Shown here: one piece after another, positions 5,528 to 7,487 of the stretch
Position numbering within the stretch: position 1 is the first letter of the stretch
How the letters are laid out: the number at the start of each line of letters is the position of its first letter
NCBI GenBank assembly: GCA_036795455.1
Contig: DAIRET010000147.1
Coordinates: 1 to 7,487 of the forward strand
Direction: 5' to 3'
Source: DAIRET01 sp036795455
Lineage (GTDB): Bacteria > Bacteroidota > Ignavibacteria > Ignavibacteriales > Ignavibacteriaceae
DNA length: 7,487 nucleotides
Position numbers and translations under genes: made by a program
Notes under the pieces: generated by a model
Databases searched by the model: none
What the model saw: only the letters and a program-made list of their open reading frames with translations
Told to the model about the DNA's origin: nothing

Positions 5528-7487
5528 AATTAAACCTGAAAGTAAATCCCAAACGAATAGACCTCGGAGGACCGAAATTAGATGGGTCCTGCATATACTC
5601 CGGTGAATAACCCCCTTCGAAAGTAAAGTCGGGTTCACCCGTATCTCTATAAACGTAAAGAATATTTTTATGATCGGTTATATTTAGAATCTCTGCGAAA
5701 ACCCTTAAAGTAAAGTCGGATGCAAATCTGAATTCCTTCCCGATCATCAAGTCTATATTATAAAGACCGGGTTGTCTTAATGAATTTCTAACAACAAAAC
5801 CGACGTCTCTTCCACCCGGTGTATAAGGTTCCCCGCTGCTTGCTCTGGCGATTATACTTATGTCCATGTTTTCGAATATATATGCCCCGAATAATTCAGG
5901 TCCTTCTTTCTCAAGGATAGTATACGTTCCGCTTGCATTAAATACATGGGTGCGGTCGAAATCGAGATAATACAACTGCGTGGATTCCTGTGTACCGGGA
6001 TATTGTTCTGTTTCTGAAGAAGCACTTCCTTTGGCTATAGAGTATGTATATGTTAAACCTCCGGAAAAATGTTTATCCCTTCTAATATCAAGAGAAAATT
6101 CCAATCCCTTGATATTGGCATAGTCTTCATTCACATAAAGAGTGTAGCCTGTGTAACGTCCGTCAACATATGGAAAGAAATATCTCGTTCCTATCAACCC
6201 GGTAATATCCCTATAATACGTTGTCAGATTCATTGCTATCTTGTCTGTAAACTGATGAGCAATTCCGACTTCATAAGAGATTGTTCTTTGTGCATCAAGA
6301 TTCGGCTGTCCGAATAAAGGCTCTCTAACATTCAGATCGTATTGTTTGTTTTCAAATAAAAATCTGAAATCAGGATTCTGAAAAAAATGACCGTAAGAAA
6401 AATGCAATTTGGTTTTATCTGAAATCGGGTGAGCAATTCCTACTCTTGGTGAAATTTGAGAGCGAGGTTTAACTTTAACAATCGAATTAGGATCAAGGGC
6501 ATTCTCTCTGAATTCAACATTAGCATTTACATAATCAAACCGTAGACCGAGGTTAATTATTAAATAAGCTAACTCAATTTTATCCTGCACATATGCTGCA
6601 AATTCAAATGGTTTAGTTGAATAGTCATCTTTATAAGGATAGTTCCTTTTCGGGTCATAAATACTGTAAAGTTTCAACCAGTGTTGTTTGAATGCAAAAC
6701 CTGTTTTAATTTCATTAATTGAACCAAGCTGCCATACTACATCCGCTTTCATGTCTGCCGTTGCTGTTCTGCTGTCTGTTAATTGAAGCGGGTTGGCTTT
6801 TTTATAAAACTCGAAACCATTACCGTATTCGTCGAAGTATTCAAACTGGCTCGTTGATATGTATTGCGAAGTATCTTTATCAACACCCGAATAATATCCC
6901 TGGTTAAAGTATGAAAACCGTAAATCATAGAATAGATTATTAGCGACAGTATGTGTTAAGGTAACGGAACTCTGCCAGCTATCGGTTCTCCTTATTGAAA
7001 ACTGTTCGGAAATATATTTGTAAGAATGGCTATAACTCTGTCTAACGCCTTTACTTCCTCTATTTGATAAAGATATTTTCATGTAAGGAATGGCAGTAGT
7101 AGTCAGCTTTGTAAAAAATGTCTTCTCATTATCAAAGCCGAACGGAAGATAACTTCCGCTTTTATCTACTTCGGCGGAAATGAAAAATTTTACTTCGGGA
7201 GTGAATAACGGTCCGCTGATACTACCGTTAATTCTGTTTTCGTGTAACTGTGTGTATTTATCAATTCCAAATTCACTTGTTCTTCCTTCAAGCTTTACAG
7301 AGAGTTTATCCGAGCCGTCTCTTGTAACTATATTCACTACACCGCTTAACGCATTACCATATTCGGCATTGAATGTTCCGCTTAGTAAACTCATCTCCTG
7401 GATAGCATCGTTATTCAGTTGCGTTGCAAGTCCGCCGAGCAGCGGGTCCTGTACATACATGCCATCAATTAAGTATGCAATTTCGTT
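5526..7487 (-). CDS. TonB-dependent outer-membrane receptor, Oar-like, 5' partial
   Basis: The frame is open to the right edge and gives 653 residues, numbered here from the edge. The Met at residue 10 (7458-7460) is internal, because it sits inside the plug motif AYLIDGMYVQDP; the true start lies outside the window. The C-terminal half of the plug is clear: NNDAIQEMSLLSGTFNAEYG then NALSGVVNIVTRDG, ending near residue 58. The rest is the barrel, with typical TonB-receptor signatures: SPRVGIAHPISDKTKLHFSYG near 346, FGQPNLDAQRTISYEVGIAH near 392-411, FDRTHVFNASGTY near 510-522 and RVFAEILNITDHKN near 595-608. It ends RLGFTFRFN, with the usual aromatic one residue before the end. The missing part should hold the signal peptide, possibly a carboxypeptidase-regulatory-like domain, and the TonB box. 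Such receptors import ligands using TonB-ExbBD energy or act in surface export and adhesion (Oar). The ligand is not readable, but the downstream amide hydrolases hint at a peptide-like or N-acyl compound. Confidence 0.93.
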   Translation of the reverse strand, partial: NEIAYLIDGMYVQDPLLGGLATQLNNDAIQEMSLLSGTFNAEYGNALSGVVNIVTRDGSDKLSVKLEGRTSEFGIDKYTQLHENRINGSISGPLFTPEVKFFISAEVDKSGSYLPFGFDNEKTFFTKLTTTAIPYMKISLSNRGSKGVRQSYSHSYKYISEQFSIRRTDSWQSSVTLTHTVANNLFYDLRFSYFNQGYYSGVDKDTSQYISTSQFEYFDEYGNGFEFYKKANPLQLTDSRTATADMKADVVWQLGSINEIKTGFAFKQHWLKLYSIYDPKRNYPYKDDYSTKPFEFAAYVQDKIELAYLIINLGLRFDYVNANVEFRENALDPNSIVKVKPRSQISPRVGIAHPISDKTKLHFSYGHFFQNPDFRFLFENKQYDLNVREPLFGQPNLDAQRTISYEVGIAHQFTDKIAMNLTTYYRDITGLIGTRYFFPYVDGRYTGYTLYVNEDYANIKGLEFSLDIRRDKHFSGGLTYTYSIAKGSASSETEQYPGTQESTQLYYLDFDRTHVFNASGTYTILEKEGPELFGAYIFENMDISIIARASSGEPYTPGGRDVGFVVRNSLRQPGLYNIDLMIGKEFRFASDFTLRVFAEILNITDHKNILYVYRDTGEPDFTFEGGYSPEYMQDPSNFGPPRSIRLGFTFRFN

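Noticed and set aside
7458..7460. ATG as the start of the TonB receptor
   Set aside because: The frame remains open to the window edge and the residues before this Met (NEIAYLIDG) are part of the conserved plug motif, so the gene is truncated by the window and does not start here.

Overview
The window holds five genes, all on the minus strand and all read from right to left. They are packed so tightly (gaps of about 11, 0-12, 20 and 18 bases) that they look like one transcription unit. The genes at both edges are cut by the window: the first gene of the run lacks its N-terminus at the right edge, and the last lacks its C-terminus at the left edge. There are no RNA genes, mobile elements, CRISPR arrays or convincing terminators. 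No gene-free stretch exceeds about 20 bases.

In transcription order the genes are: (1) an Oar-like TonB-dependent outer-membrane receptor (5526 to the right edge, 5' partial); (2) a 921-residue secreted beta-rich protein with a fibronectin-III-like module and a C-terminal FlgD-Ig/type IX secretion-like sorting domain (2749-5514); (3) a PorV/PorQ (UPF0164)-type outer-membrane beta-barrel protein (1741-2736); (4) an exported Ntn-hydrolase of the C45/C69/choloylglycine-hydrolase kind (497-1720); (5) an exported cyanophycinase-like peptidase of family S51 (left edge to 478, 3' partial).

The moderately AT-rich sequence, the PorV-like protein, the KVVPNPY...GVYIYVVKT style C-terminal domain and the Oar-like receptor together point to the Bacteroidota/Chlorobi (FCB) group. 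Ignavibacteria or a close relative is my best guess, made from protein style and not from a marker gene.

As a working model (inference), the first three genes form an outer-membrane module: a TonB-powered receptor, a large surface or secreted partner protein, and a PorV-like protein that may carry or anchor that partner. No SusD-type lipoprotein is visible. The two following enzymes both have signal peptides and both belong to families that cut amide bonds, so the locus may capture and break down a peptide-like or N-acylated compound outside the cytoplasm. The substrate cannot be read from the sequence.
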